DNA from: Desulfobacteraceae bacterium
GTDB taxonomy: Bacteria; Desulfobacterota; Desulfobacteria; Desulfobacterales; Desulfobacteraceae
Length of the DNA: 27,958 bases
Assembly (NCBI GenBank): GCA_022712835.1
Contig: JAFLJU010000284.1
Coordinates: 1-27,958 of the forward strand
Direction of reading: 5' to 3'
In this document: in pieces, positions 5,725 to 13,671 of the stretch
Position numbering within the stretch: position 1 is the first letter of the stretch
How the letters are laid out: every line of letters begins with the position of its first letter
The notes under the pieces: model-generated
Databases searched by the model: none
Told to the model about the DNA's origin: nothing
Seen by the model: only the letters and a program-made list of their open reading frames with translations
Made by a program: the position numbers and the translations under genes

Positions 5725-7686
5725 ATGGATAAAGCTAAGCTAGATATATTAGTACATGATCTCAAGTTACATAATCATAGATATTATAATCTCAATGCTC
5801 CCATCATCAGTGATGTCGAATATGACAGACTATACTCTATATTTTTAGAGTATAAAGCTAAGTATCCAGATATAGAAGATCCGATAGGATCACCTAGTGG
5901 TGATATCATACATAAGAATAAGATGTTATCTATCTTATCTACTACTGATAAGAGTGAGTTATCTGATAGATTATTGAAGATGATAGGTAACTCACAGTTT
6001 GATATCATAGCTGATTACAAAGCTGATGGTCTAGCACTAGAGTTAGTATATGGTAAGGATAATCTCTTATCAGGTGCATCTACTAGAGGTGATGGTATCG
6101 TAGGTGATGATGTATTATCTAATGCAAGATATATACTCAATGTAGTACCAAAGATGAGTACATGTTGCATATATGGTGAAGTAGTATTATCAAAGAAGAA
6201 CTTTAAGATAGTCAATGATTACAAACGTAAAATAGGTGATGCTGCATTTACTAATGCAAGGAATGCTGCATCTGGTATATTGAGGTCATCTAGATATCCT
6301 AATAATGTAGTGGAGTTATTGACATTCATCCCATATGGTACAGATCTAGATAAACCCACTCATACTGATAAGTTAGTAGCATTGGCAGATGCTGGTTTCA
6401 TAACACAACCACATATCACCTGTACTAGCACAGATGATATCATTAGAGCATGTGATGATATATCACGTATTCGTAACGACATAGGTTACGATATAGATGG
6501 TATCGTATTTAAAGTAAATGACGTAGCACTACAACAAGAATTATGTAGTGGTAATAAGCACCCTAATCATATGGTGGCATATAAGTTTCCAGCTAGTAAC
6601 ACTATCACTACACTGAATGAGGTAGTATTCCAAGTAGGTAGGACTGGTAGGATCTCACCAGTAGGTATAGTGACTCCAGTCACTATCAGTGGTATATTGA
6701 TCAAGCGAGTATCATTACACAATATCAATGATATCAATGATAAAGATCTCAAGATAGGTGATAAAGTAATATTAGAACGTGCAGGTGATGTCATACCTGC
6801 TATAATAGAATCATTAGTAGAAGAACGCACTGGGGATGAGATTGATATCGTATTCCCTACAACCTGTCCTACATGTCACAGTGAAGTAGCATTTGATAAT
6901 ACTCATTACACATGCACTAATGACGACTGCTTAGCTAAGTTATCTGGTAATCTCATGTATGCAATTGGTAGGAAAGCATTCAATATGAAAGGTATAGGTC
7001 CAAAGGTATGTGATAAGTTAGTAGCATGTGGTCTCATATCAGATGTCAGTGATCTATTCACTTTAGATACCGATATAGCTAAACGTGATACTTTCATGAA
7101 TGCATTGGGTATATCTATCGGTAGGGTAAATAAGTTACTCATCACAATAGATAACTCTAGGGTGATCACTTTTGCTAAATTCATTAAAGCATTGAGTATC
7201 CCTATGATTAGTGACGGATTAGCTAATTCGATTGCTAACAAATTCACTAGTATAGATAATCTACTATCATTAGATCCGATCACGATAGCTAATGAGCTTT
7301 CATATGTCCCAAATATAGGTAGGAATACTGTAGATGCTGTAGCTGATTATTTTGATCCCAGTAATACGGGTAGATATAGTCGCATCCTAGTTGAGAAACT
7401 AATAGCTAATGGTGTGATTGTACAAGATCATCTAGATGTATCAGTATCTAATAAGAATGTAGTATTTGTGATCACTGGTAAATTTGATAATACCTCTAGA
7501 GTAGAGTTAGCTAAGCGTATTGATGAAAGTCAAATCGGTATAGTGGAACGACGTTTAACTGGTAAGACTAAGTACTTAGTTGTAGGAGATAGTGCTGGAA
7601 AAAGTAAGGTGGATAAGGCAGTAAAAATGAATATACCTATGATAACCTTAGATGAACTTAATAAAATGATACAAGGAGCGATATGA
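5725..7686 (+). CDS. ligA: NAD-dependent DNA ligase (LigA type)
   Basis: Seals nicks in duplex DNA using NAD+, in replication and repair. The 653-residue protein has every LigA domain in order: domain Ia with YYNLNAPIISDVEYDRLY (about 20-37); adenylation motif I DYKADG with the nucleotidyl lysine at about K99; STRGDG (about 119-124); motif V lysine in AYKFP (about K287); the OB fold starting VGRTGRISPVG (about 304); a four-cysteine zinc finger (C381, C384, C397, C402); helix-hairpin-helix repeats; and a BRCT domain (about 575-653). Length is normal for bacterial LigA. ATG at 5725 is preferred to GTG at 5716 because GGTGA lies 5 nt upstream of it. It overlaps the next gene by ATGA. Many phages instead carry ATP ligases. 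Confidence 0.96.
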   Translation: MDKAKLDILVHDLKLHNHRYYNLNAPIISDVEYDRLYSIFLEYKAKYPDIEDPIGSPSGDIIHKNKMLSILSTTDKSELSDRLLKMIGNSQFDIIADYKADGLALELVYGKDNLLSGASTRGDGIVGDDVLSNARYILNVVPKMSTCCIYGEVVLSKKNFKIVNDYKRKIGDAAFTNARNAASGILRSSRYPNNVVELLTFIPYGTDLDKPTHTDKLVALADAGFITQPHITCTSTDDIIRACDDISRIRNDIGYDIDGIVFKVNDVALQQELCSGNKHPNHMVAYKFPASNTITTLNEVVFQVGRTGRISPVGIVTPVTISGILIKRVSLHNINDINDKDLKIGDKVILERAGDVIPAIIESLVEERTGDEIDIVFPTTCPTCHSEVAFDNTHYTCTNDDCLAKLSGNLMYAIGRKAFNMKGIGPKVCDKLVACGLISDVSDLFTLDTDIAKRDTFMNALGISIGRVNKLLITIDNSRVITFAKFIKALSIPMISDGLANSIANKFTSIDNLLSLDPITIANELSYVPNIGRNTVDAVADYFDPSNTGRYSRILVEKLIANGVIVQDHLDVSVSNKNVVFVITGKFDNTSRVELAKRIDESQIGIVERRLTGKTKYLVVGDSAGKSKVDKAVKMNIPMITLDELNKMIQGAI

Positions 7687-7889
7687 ATAAGCGTAGATTT
7701 GAAGTACTAGATGACCTAGAGAATGATATTAAGAAAGATATAGATCAATTAGCTAATGAATTTAGCGAAAGTGATAAATCAGATGATATCATTAAGACTA
7801 AGATCAGTAAGATCGAATACAAGTATAAATTAGCTAAACGTAAGCGTCGTAAGATGTCAAATTTATCAAGGAAGGTCAATCGTAAATAA
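7683..7889 (+). CDS. small basic protein, 68 residues
   Basis: I do not recognise it. The ATG overlaps the ligase stop (ATGA), so translation is likely coupled. The N-terminal half is acidic (DDLENDIKKDIDQLANEF) and probably helical. The C-terminal 25 residues are strongly basic (KLAKRKRRKMSNLSRKVNRK), suggesting contact with nucleic acid or a partner. A strong terminator follows directly. A ligase accessory role would be pure inference from position. Confidence 0.75.
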   Translation: MNKRRFEVLDDLENDIKKDIDQLANEFSESDKSDDIIKTKISKIEYKYKLAKRKRRKMSNLSRKVNRK

Positions 7890-7894
7890 GCATG

Positions 7895-7932
7895 TATACC
7901 ACTATAGCTTACGTTATAGTGGTATATTTTTT
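7895..7932 (+). terminator. intrinsic terminator after the ligase operon
   Basis: TATACCACTATA (7895-7906) pairs perfectly with TATAGTGGTATA (7915-7926), and six T follow at once (7927-7932). This is the clearest rho-independent terminator in the window. Confidence 0.9.
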
Positions 7933-7999
7933 AATTAATCAGCTACATATCTATAGGTGATAGTGATTGATTTACCTTCAAATATTAAAGGAGAAAGTA

Positions 8000-8581
8000 A
8001 TGAGTGATAATGATGTATTACAATCAAATGAGACTAAGTTAATAGATAGGTTAGATGCAGCACTTACTGAGTTAGAGGATGCTAATAACGTCATTACATT
8101 ATCTCAGTTTCGTAAGTATGAGCCTCTATTTAAAAGGAAGACAGATATATCTTTTGATCAGATACAAGAGCTATCAAAAGATCTACTAGGACGTTTCTCT
8201 CTATATTCACCTATCAAAATCACTGATCATACTGGTAAATTGTTATTTAAAGTACCACGATTATTCATACCTGTGAATGATATCAACGAAGAGTATAAGC
8301 ATCTATTGACTAAGTTTTATAATGATAGTGGATCTGATATACCTAAGTATGCATCTGAAGCTACTAATAGTGTATTGTTAGCTATACTCAAGTCACAGGA
8401 AGATATCACAGATACTTCATATCAGGAGTATATCAAGGAACTTAGAGATGAGTATGATGCTGATATCGTAGAGTTTCAAGATCTGATGGACAGTGGTACT
8501 GCTAAGGATACTAAAACCACTGATGATATTAAGGAAGTATCTGTAGATATAAATAAATTAGAAGGACTCAGTTGGACATAG
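8000..8581 (+). CDS. hypothetical protein, 193 residues
   Basis: I do not recognise the family. The protein is acidic, likely mostly helical, and begins MSDNDVLQSNETKLIDRLDA. Its C-terminus (about 160-193) is rich in Asp, Lys and Thr. The ATG at 8000 is chosen because AAGGAGAA (7988-7995) lies close upstream; a longer reading from TTG at 7967 has no ribosome-binding site. No copy of the promoter-like element precedes it, so its promoter is unclear. It lies 21 nt before the nuclease gene and is probably cotranscribed with it. Confidence 0.8.
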   Translation: MSDNDVLQSNETKLIDRLDAALTELEDANNVITLSQFRKYEPLFKRKTDISFDQIQELSKDLLGRFSLYSPIKITDHTGKLLFKVPRLFIPVNDINEEYKHLLTKFYNDSGSDIPKYASEATNSVLLAILKSQEDITDTSYQEYIKELRDEYDADIVEFQDLMDSGTAKDTKTTDDIKEVSVDINKLEGLSWT

Positions 8582-8602
8582 CGAGATAAGAGGGGATTTA
8601 TC

Positions 8603-9706
8603 ATGAGTGGCTTGAAGATCATACATACTTCAGATTGGCATTTTGGACATGGGAGAGTAGATACAGATGATACTATCTCAGATATTAGAAAGTACTTATT
8701 CCCTAAGTTAGTAGATGCTGATATATTAGTTATAGCTGGGGATATATTTGATAACAGTATCAGTATAAACTCTAAAGATGCAGCTAGTGTATTAGCATTC
8801 TTTGTAGATGTGTTTTATAAATGCTATGAGCATAATGTCATACTTCGCATATTGTTAGGTACATTCAGTCATGATAGGAATCAGATCAAATCTATTGAAC
8901 GCTTATACAGTAGGTTTAATATACCATTAGATTTTAGATACATTGATACTATCGATGTAGAGTATATAGCTAAGGTAGATACTTCATTTCTATACTTACC
9001 TGATAACTTACCATATAAGACTAAGCATGAAGTATTTGAACAAGTAGATAAGTTACTCATAGGAGCTGATATATCTAAAGTAGATTATGTAATCAACCAT
9101 GGTGAGTTTAACCATGCTACATATGGATATATCAATGACAATGCGTATGATGTATCTGACTTTAAAGATATATGTAAGTATCTGGTACTTTCTGGACATA
9201 TACACAATAAGAGTAAACGAGGTAATGTCCTCTACGCTGGTAGTATCAATAGACTAGCGCATAATGAAGAATCAGCTAAAGGCTTCTGGTACATAGAAGG
9301 TACTGATACTAAATTCATTACTAATACGTCAGCTACACAGTTTATAACTGAGACATATGAAGGTACTGATTTAGATACCTTACTCAAGTATCATGATGAA
9401 TTGATAGCGTCTAAGTTTGATCCTAATCGTAGAGGATATCTGAGACTCATCATAGATGACGTACATATCAGACAAGCTGTACGAAAGTATCATGATAAGC
9501 AAGAGTTTAACGTAGTACTGACATTTAAGATCAATAAGAAGCAGAGTGATCAATTCGATCTCAATATCAAAGCTGAGCGTACAGAGATCCTAGTAGCACC
9601 TTCTGAAGCTACTATATCCACTATCGTATCTGAACACCTAATTAAGACTAAAGCTACTAATCTACCACTCGATACTATCAAATCAATCATCTTCGATCAT
9701 ACATGA
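8603..9706 (+). CDS. SbcD/Mre11/T4 gp47-like recombination nuclease subunit
   Basis: A calcineurin-type metallophosphoesterase. The family's SbcD/gp47 members pair with an SbcC/gp46/Rad50 ATPase to trim DNA ends for recombination. Metal-binding motifs appear in order: SDWHFG (D11, H13), GDIFD (D47, D50), GTFSHDRNQ (H90, D91) where many family members have GNHD, NHGEF (H166) and GHIH (H199, H201). Length 367 is normal, with a C-terminal region after about 220 likely for partner or DNA contact. The start follows AGAGGGGA. No SbcC-like gene is in the window, so the partner must lie elsewhere or be missing. The stop codon almost abuts promoter P4. Confidence 0.92.
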   Translation: MSGLKIIHTSDWHFGHGRVDTDDTISDIRKYLFPKLVDADILVIAGDIFDNSISINSKDAASVLAFFVDVFYKCYEHNVILRILLGTFSHDRNQIKSIERLYSRFNIPLDFRYIDTIDVEYIAKVDTSFLYLPDNLPYKTKHEVFEQVDKLLIGADISKVDYVINHGEFNHATYGYINDNAYDVSDFKDICKYLVLSGHIHNKSKRGNVLYAGSINRLAHNEESAKGFWYIEGTDTKFITNTSATQFITETYEGTDLDTLLKYHDELIASKFDPNRRGYLRLIIDDVHIRQAVRKYHDKQEFNVVLTFKINKKQSDQFDLNIKAERTEILVAPSEATISTIVSEHLIKTKATNLPLDTIKSIIFDHT

Positions 9707-9708
9707 TC

Positions 9709-9733
9709 TCAAGTATATATTACCATAGTAGAA
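9709..9733 (+). promoter_or_regulatory. phage promoter-like element P4
   Basis: Reads TCAAGTATATATTACCATAG then TAGAA, beginning 2 nt after the nuclease stop. It contains TATATTAC. It is followed by a half unit of the leader repeat (GGTATCA plus loop GATACTACT) whose right arm is missing, then the ribosome-binding site of the next gene. Confidence 0.65.
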
Positions 9734-9767
9734 GGTATCAGATACTACTCAATCATAGGAGATGATC

Positions 9768-10622
9768 ATGGATAAACATAGTAATCAAGAGATAGATAAG
9801 TTCCAAATCCAGTTCCCAGGTATCAGTTATGGTACATTATATGTATTATTGACTCTACTGAAACATGCGAATGATCCAGCTAATGTCAAGCATAATGTAT
9901 TCGTAATCAATTTAGGAACTATAGTGCGTAATTGCTTAGATGCATCATTATCTGATGAATCTATCATCACTAATGTAATGCTTGATGCAGAAACATTAGT
10001 GAGATCTATTGGTCAGTATAATACTAATAAGGTCAAAGTAGTCTGGTACGCACATCCAGAATTGAGACAGATGATATATGCTCCAGTTCGGAGACCAGAT
10101 ACTAAACCTAGGGTAGCAGTAGAACGTATTACTACTAAATTACTAGCTAGACTCAAGGTCAGTAATAACAAGTTAGTAATGTTACCTGAAGCTAATGCTA
10201 ATGTAGATGAATACATATTACGTATATATAAACAGTATGCATATAAGGTACTAGCTAGATATATTAAAGGTAGGATAGCTAATGATGAACCAAGATTATG
10301 CATGATAACTCATGTATCATTGGATCTATTACTAGCTGAAGTAGTCAAGAATATCACACTACTGGAATGTCATACTGGTAAATATATCACTAGGGAAGGT
10401 TTTGGGTATAAAGTATTTAAGACAGAACGTAGATCGTTTAACAGGACAGCGTTAAAAGCATTTGGTGATAAGGATTTAATAAAGCCTCAGATACGTCTAA
10501 CTAAGAAGAATAAAGACAAACTAGCTGTAGCTGACTTATCTACAATCACGGAGAAAGAATTATATGCAATACTGACAGTAGATCTCAAGATCGACCCATT
10601 CGATCTAGCTTACGAGATCTAA
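9768..10622 (+). CDS. hypothetical protein, 284 residues
   Basis: I do not recognise the family. The protein is basic overall, with an N-terminal segment that may be helical (GTLYVLLTLLKHANDPANV), a central basic part (RPDTKPRVAVERITTKLLAR) and a C-terminal KKNKDK stretch. ATG at 9768 is preferred because GGAG lies 6 nt upstream; the ATG at 9762 directly touches it. It has its own promoter-like element P4. Its position between the nuclease and the SSB-like gene suggests a DNA-metabolism role, which is inference. Confidence 0.8.
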   Translation: MDKHSNQEIDKFQIQFPGISYGTLYVLLTLLKHANDPANVKHNVFVINLGTIVRNCLDASLSDESIITNVMLDAETLVRSIGQYNTNKVKVVWYAHPELRQMIYAPVRRPDTKPRVAVERITTKLLARLKVSNNKLVMLPEANANVDEYILRIYKQYAYKVLARYIKGRIANDEPRLCMITHVSLDLLLAEVVKNITLLECHTGKYITREGFGYKVFKTERRSFNRTALKAFGDKDLIKPQIRLTKKNKDKLAVADLSTITEKELYAILTVDLKIDPFDLAYEI

Positions 10623-10764
10623 AAACCCGACCTAGCTAAGTAGTTAGGTAGATATAAGTTTTAACTAGAAAAGTATATGATGTAGTAGTAATAGTAATAG
10701 TACCAGAATAACTTAACCGGTAAGTTATCCTATATAACCTAAGTAATGATAAAGGAGTTATCTA
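10623..10764 (+). other. gene-free stretch with weak hairpins and a degenerate promoter-like match
   Basis: A mismatched hairpin (around 10631-10651) follows the gene end. AAGTATATGATGTAGTAG near 10670-10687 looks like a degenerate form of the promoter-like element. A perfect 8-bp hairpin, ATAACTTA with TAAGTTAT around ACCGG, lies near 10709-10729 in the leader of the SSB-like gene. Confidence 0.4.
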
Positions 10765-11343
10765 ATGAATGAGCTTAATCTTAATGGTCTAGTACGATTG
10801 AAAACATCCCAGTTTACCCACGGTATGACACTTGGTGTATTTGGTGGTAGAGCTAGTCTTAGTGTATTTGATAATAATGGTGGAGGTGGCGGTCCTATTA
10901 TCAAATTCTTGTTCTCAGAGACTAGCTTGGTGATCTTCAAAGAGCTACTTGAGAAATTGCTATCAGATGAGAATATCAAACCTATCGAGATGGGTAATTA
11001 TCCATATGATAAGGAAACTAAAGCTCGTGTATTTAGAGCAGCTATCACACTAGGTAGGGATGAGACTGATAAACATGCATACATTACGATCTACGGTGAG
11101 AAACATAAAGATCCTATCATGTTTCCATTCTTGACAGATGATAGCATTAAGATTGGAAATGGTAATGGTCACAGTGATATCCCAAAGAAAGCGTTGTCTG
11201 AATATGGTATCAAGACATTTCTCAGATGCATCAATAACTTAATCTCAGTTGGATGTGTTGTGACTAATGAGAAACGAGATACTAGTGGTGGTGGTGGTGG
11301 ATTTACTGGTGGAACAAGTACTGGAGATGATGTTCCTTTCTAA
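10765..11343 (+). CDS. putative single-stranded DNA-binding protein
   Basis: Probably coats single-stranded DNA in phage replication and recombination. The 192-residue protein ends in a glycine-rich linker (GGGGGFTGG) and the acidic tip TGDDVPF. That tip closely matches the DDxPF end of bacterial SSB, which recruits partner proteins. The N-terminal part is beta-rich, with a poly-Gly loop at about residues 38-43, and could be an OB fold, although I cannot align it to a named SSB family. The start follows AAAGGAGTT. The nearby nuclease and ligase genes fit the assignment. Confidence 0.7.
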   Translation: MNELNLNGLVRLKTSQFTHGMTLGVFGGRASLSVFDNNGGGGGPIIKFLFSETSLVIFKELLEKLLSDENIKPIEMGNYPYDKETKARVFRAAITLGRDETDKHAYITIYGEKHKDPIMFPFLTDDSIKIGNGNGHSDIPKKALSEYGIKTFLRCINNLISVGCVVTNEKRDTSGGGGGFTGGTSTGDDVPF

Positions 11344-11376
11344 AAAGTACTATCTTTAATATCCAAATGACTCATT

Positions 11377-11415
11377 CCATAACGTACCTGTCTGGGTACG
11401 TTATGGAGTATTTTT
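11377..11415 (+). terminator. intrinsic terminator after the SSB-like gene
   Basis: CCATAACGTACC (11377-11388) pairs perfectly with 11395-11406 around a 6-nt loop, with a T-rich run starting at about 11410. Confidence 0.88.
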
Positions 11416-11532
11416 ATTTGACGTATATCCCTACGTGAAGGTCATATTTGAGCATATTTGGATTTACTACGTACGGTTCTATAGTGGGTGAAAATGGTGT
11501 ATTTGCATTATCTGATATGTTATCTAATCTTA

Positions 11533-11560
11533 TAGTTCAGATGACATATCACCTGAACTA
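11533..11560 (+). other. strong hairpin within a 392-nt gene-free stretch
   Basis: TAGTTCAGATGA (11533-11544) pairs with 11549-11560 with one mismatch. It lies 21 nt upstream of promoter P5, so it may be an operator or the end of an unrecognised transcript. From 11416 to 11532 I see nothing I can name. Confidence 0.45.
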
Positions 11561-11580
11561 GTCGATCAACTCTCACTATC

Positions 11581-11602
11581 TCAAGTATATATTACTACAT
11601 TA
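11581..11602 (+). promoter_or_regulatory. phage promoter-like element P5 (3' half diverged)
   Basis: Reads TCAAGTATATATTACTACAT. The TATATTAC core is intact, but the usual TATAGTAG continuation is replaced. It lies about 135 nt before the gene at 11736. Confidence 0.55.
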
Positions 11603-11611
11603 AGTTATACA

Positions 11612-11726
11612 TTAAATCGAAGATCAGTAGCATGTCAAGTAGTATCTGATATGCTACCTAATCACTAGATCAGTAGGAGGTATCAAGTAGTATCTGATAC
11701 CTTCTATTAATCACTAAATCAGTAGG
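11612..11726 (-). repeat. leader stem-loop repeat in inverted orientation
   Basis: Two hairpins, at 11629-11655 and 11678-11702, have the loop AGTAGTATC, the exact reverse complement of the GATACTACT loop of other leaders. The flanking AATCGAAGATCAGT is likewise the reverse complement of the ACTGATCTTCGATT that follows each hairpin at 23770-23865. So the whole repeat is inverted relative to transcription here. Confidence 0.75.
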
Positions 11727-11735
11727 AGATGTAAT

Positions 11736-12008
11736 ATGATCAGTCATATTTGTGAAAGACGTGCAACAGTACCCAATGATAAAGTATTAATCAGGCATCG
11801 GTATATGATACTATCTAAAATAGTAGATATCGAACGTAAGTATCTATCTGATCGGACAGTCGTTGAGGATTACCTAAATAAGAAATTATTTATCATCCAT
11901 CTTATCAGCGAGATTCATGCTGCAAAAACTATCTCAGATATAGATACTTTATTTGAGGACGCACTTTATAGCGATATGTATTATTCGATAGTATTAGAAA
12001 CTAAGTAG
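11736..12008 (+). CDS. hypothetical protein, 90 residues
   Basis: I do not recognise the family. It is a small, mostly helical-looking protein (IVDIERKYLSDRTVVEDYL) without a signal peptide. The start follows TAGGAG at 11723-11728. Its stop codon lies inside a 15-bp hairpin that ends directly at the ribosome-binding module of the next gene. Confidence 0.75.
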   Translation: MISHICERRATVPNDKVLIRHRYMILSKIVDIERKYLSDRTVVEDYLNKKLFIIHLISEIHAAKTISDIDTLFEDALYSDMYYSIVLETK

Positions 12009-12037
12009 CATCATAATCTTGGAGATTATGATGCTAC
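12005..12037 (+). promoter_or_regulatory. 15-bp perfect hairpin overlapping a stop codon, next to a ribosome-binding module
   Basis: GTAGCATCATAATCT (12005-12019) pairs perfectly with 12023-12037 around TGG. It includes the stop of the upstream gene. No T-run follows; instead the 17-nt module (12038-12054) begins at once. RNA cleavage, stabilisation or translational control are possible. Confidence 0.65.
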
Positions 12038-12058
12038 ATTCCTTTAGGAGGGAAGTAA

Positions 12059-13615
12059 ATGAGTGACAATTTCATTACACCAACAACTATACAACAAGAT
12101 ACTAAGTATCTATACGCTAAAGTCGGTAACAATGTCTTCAACATTAGGACTTTCAGTAATCTACGTGATGTAGGTAATCTCACCCAACCTGAAATATGGG
12201 ATCAACTAGAGCCAGTTAACTTTTTCATAGATACTAATTTCAATGTAGATGAGCGTAAGAAACTCATAGGTATATTCGATGTAGCTAAATCAGCTCTTAG
12301 TTATATCAACACTACAGATGATATGATTAAAGCTATAGAGTTAATTAATACTACGATATATGATACCTTCACTGAGATCGATTTCATAGAGAGAGTATCT
12401 AATTATGTCATCACTGATGATAAGATCACTATACCTAACTTAGCTAATAAAGGTGAACGTCCTAGAGATACTGAAGCTATGACGTTTTATAGGGAACATT
12501 ACGATAGCATTAATAAGATCGTAGTTATGAATAAGGTACTCTTTCCTATATTTGGTGAGATCATATATAAAGTATCTGTCATAGATGAACTCAGTAATAA
12601 GCTAAAAGAGATGTTCGCTGCTGGCATACTGAATAAGGTACTAGCTGTGCATTTTAGTGAGATCATATCTAAGCTACAGAACTATATCGCTGTCATTGTA
12701 AGTAAGACATTACCTAATGATGAGCTACTATCCTTTCAAGGGTTCACTAAGGATAATATGGCAGATGATAAGCTAGTGAAGATGTTAGTAAAGAACTTCA
12801 TTAACATTAGATTATATCGTGAGAAAGGTAACATCATGACTAGCATATCAGTAGCTGTTCGTAAATCTACTACATCAGATACTAATGCTAATCGTTCTGT
12901 CGTATACATGCCAAGAAATGCTCCAGATCAGATGAGTGATGAAGATAGTAATACTAGTACTATGGAACATGAAGGCCATATGTTTAGTGAGACTATTGAT
13001 ATCTCTACACTAGTACAATTCGGTGTGACTAGATATATCGATGATATCGTATCGAGTACTCCACGTATCAAGGAAGTATTTGATCCAACATATACATTCT
13101 ACACACGATCACCATTTCCACCGAGTCCAGTCAATGAACTCATATTAGCTATATTCATCAATAGTATCATCGGTAATGCATATGGAGTAAAGCATATCAA
13201 TGATCAGTCATTCATTAAGTTAGTTACACTTATACAAATCTACATGGTAGATCATGATTTTCATCAACTAGTACCACTGATGTCAATGAAGTATCTAGGT
13301 GAAGCTAAAATAGTACCAGATACGATAGATAATAGTATCAAGATAAAGGAAGGTATAGGTGTATATTACAGGAATGTAGTAGAGAATCTAGCTCATCTGG
13401 ATAAGTTCATAGATCGTGAGAAAGTGTTCTCTGACTTATCGATATACATAGTAGATCAGTATCATCATTACAATGTACCAGATACATTAGCTATCAATAA
13501 GGATTTGTATTGTACTGAGGATAATACTGTAGCATATGGACCAGATGTAATATCTGATATATACAGGTTCATCTACCATGTCAAACAGAACCCCACTATA
13601 CATTGGGGTAAATAA
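12059..13615 (+). CDS. hypothetical protein, 518 residues
   Basis: I do not recognise the family. It begins MSDNFITPTTIQQDTKYLYA and looks mostly helical. A flexible, charged section at about residues 270-310 (MSDEDSNTSTMEHEGHMF) separates an N-terminal half from a C-terminal half with hydrophobic helices (VNELILAIFINSIIGNAYG). No signal peptide is seen. The start is set by the shared 17-nt ribosome-binding module, here directly behind a 15-bp hairpin. Size and expression module would fit a virion or replication protein, but this is inference. Confidence 0.82.
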   Translation: MSDNFITPTTIQQDTKYLYAKVGNNVFNIRTFSNLRDVGNLTQPEIWDQLEPVNFFIDTNFNVDERKKLIGIFDVAKSALSYINTTDDMIKAIELINTTIYDTFTEIDFIERVSNYVITDDKITIPNLANKGERPRDTEAMTFYREHYDSINKIVVMNKVLFPIFGEIIYKVSVIDELSNKLKEMFAAGILNKVLAVHFSEIISKLQNYIAVIVSKTLPNDELLSFQGFTKDNMADDKLVKMLVKNFINIRLYREKGNIMTSISVAVRKSTTSDTNANRSVVYMPRNAPDQMSDEDSNTSTMEHEGHMFSETIDISTLVQFGVTRYIDDIVSSTPRIKEVFDPTYTFYTRSPFPPSPVNELILAIFINSIIGNAYGVKHINDQSFIKLVTLIQIYMVDHDFHQLVPLMSMKYLGEAKIVPDTIDNSIKIKEGIGVYYRNVVENLAHLDKFIDREKVFSDLSIYIVDQYHHYNVPDTLAINKDLYCTEDNTVAYGPDVISDIYRFIYHVKQNPTIHWGK

Positions 13616-13624
13616 TGTAAGTAA

Positions 13625-13641
13625 TTGAGAATAATTCTCAA
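13625..13641 (+). other. short palindrome between genes
   Basis: TTGAGAATAATTCTCAA is a 7-bp hairpin with a 3-nt loop, 10 nt after the upstream stop. No T-run follows. It could be an operator or a weak hairpin in the leader of the propeller gene at 13672. Confidence 0.4.
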
Positions 13642-13671
13642 CTTAATCTAATATCTTAGGAGGATAGTAAT

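Noticed and set aside
11416..11735. A small gene or tRNA in the gene-free stretch
   Set aside because: No frame with a ribosome-binding site and no cloverleaf was seen; the hairpins present are simple stems or members of the leader family.
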